Source of the DNA: Reclinomonas americana ATCC 50394
Taxonomy: Eukaryota; Jakobida; Jakobea; Jakobida
Length of the DNA stretch: 44,743 nucleotides
Direction of reading: 5' to 3'
Assembly: GCA_048213135.1 (NCBI GenBank)
Contig: PS015021.1
Coordinates: 1 to 44,743, forward strand
In this document: piece after piece, positions 44,694 to 44,743 of the stretch
Position numbering within the stretch: position 1 is the stretch's first letter
How the letters are laid out: every line of letters starts with the position of its first letter
The notes under the pieces: model-generated
What the model was told of the DNA's origin: nothing
The model's input: the letters and a program-made list of their open reading frames with translations, nothing else
The model's database searches: none
Program-made: the position numbers and the translations under genes

Positions 44694-44743
<50 letters not shown>
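44614..44743. repeat. (GA)n microsatellite at the right edge
   Basis: Nearly pure GA with GAGGAGACGAGA interruptions runs to the window end. In the sense of the minus-strand CHMP1 gene it is (CT)n upstream of the last-exon acceptor. Confidence 0.9.

Overview
This is nuclear DNA of a microbial eukaryote. Genes on both strands are broken by short spliceosomal introns (roughly 60-150 nt is common), coding exons are GC-rich, and introns and spacers are full of (CT)n, (GA)n, (GT)n and (CTT)n microsatellites. Eight runs of N are assembly gaps, six of them in introns or spacers rich in such repeats. The gene content (ESCRT-III, calcyphosin, TerD, a lysine-methyltransferase-like protein, a canonical hemerythrin) suggests a free-living protist, probably flagellated because calcyphosins are commonly ciliary. 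I cannot name the lineage.

Layout: (1) 939-5402 (+) a tandem-TerD protein with a C-terminal CaaX box, apparently including 8-nt and 1-nt exons; (2) 5441-6520 (+) an intronless METTL21-type methyltransferase; (3) 6536-9646 (-) a membrane-anchored TPR protein; (4) 10472-14089 (+) a triple calcyphosin with 12 EF-hand positions; (5) 14398-16913 (-) the ESCRT-III subunit CHMP6/Vps20; (6) 17624-19370 (+) a THUMP/RlmL-type RNA methyltransferase; (7) 19474-20583 (+) a seven-bladed WD40 protein; (8) 21409-21768 (+) a hemerythrin with all seven iron ligands; (9) 22475-23114 (-) a small SUEL-lectin-like gene; (10) 23833-44261 (+) a 33-exon gene for a protein of about 5,356 residues; (11) 44452-44560 (-) the last exon of CHMP1/Vps46, which continues past the right edge.

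The highlight is gene 10. Its conceptual product has a proline-rich cytosolic head, one membrane span, about 4,700 residues of Gly/Thr/Ser/Val beta-repeats like those of phage tail fibres, and a terminal Peptidase_S74 (endosialidase-type) intramolecular chaperone with the Ser-Lys self-cleavage motif, followed by a coiled coil. It looks like a self-processing, probably trimeric, cell-surface fibre. All 32 introns were placed by eye and every junction keeps frame.

The second highlight is splicing. Of about 73 introns modelled here, 18 begin with GTTGCGT, which reads as the ordinary GTGCGT donor with one extra T. Relatives such as GTTGAGT, GTTCGTG and GTTTCGT also occur. The genes do not form a pathway, but they are densely packed: 38 bp separate genes 1 and 2, and 15 bp separate the converging stops of genes 2 and 3. 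All exon coordinates are manual inferences from frame continuity, splice signals and family alignment from memory; no search or transcript data were available.
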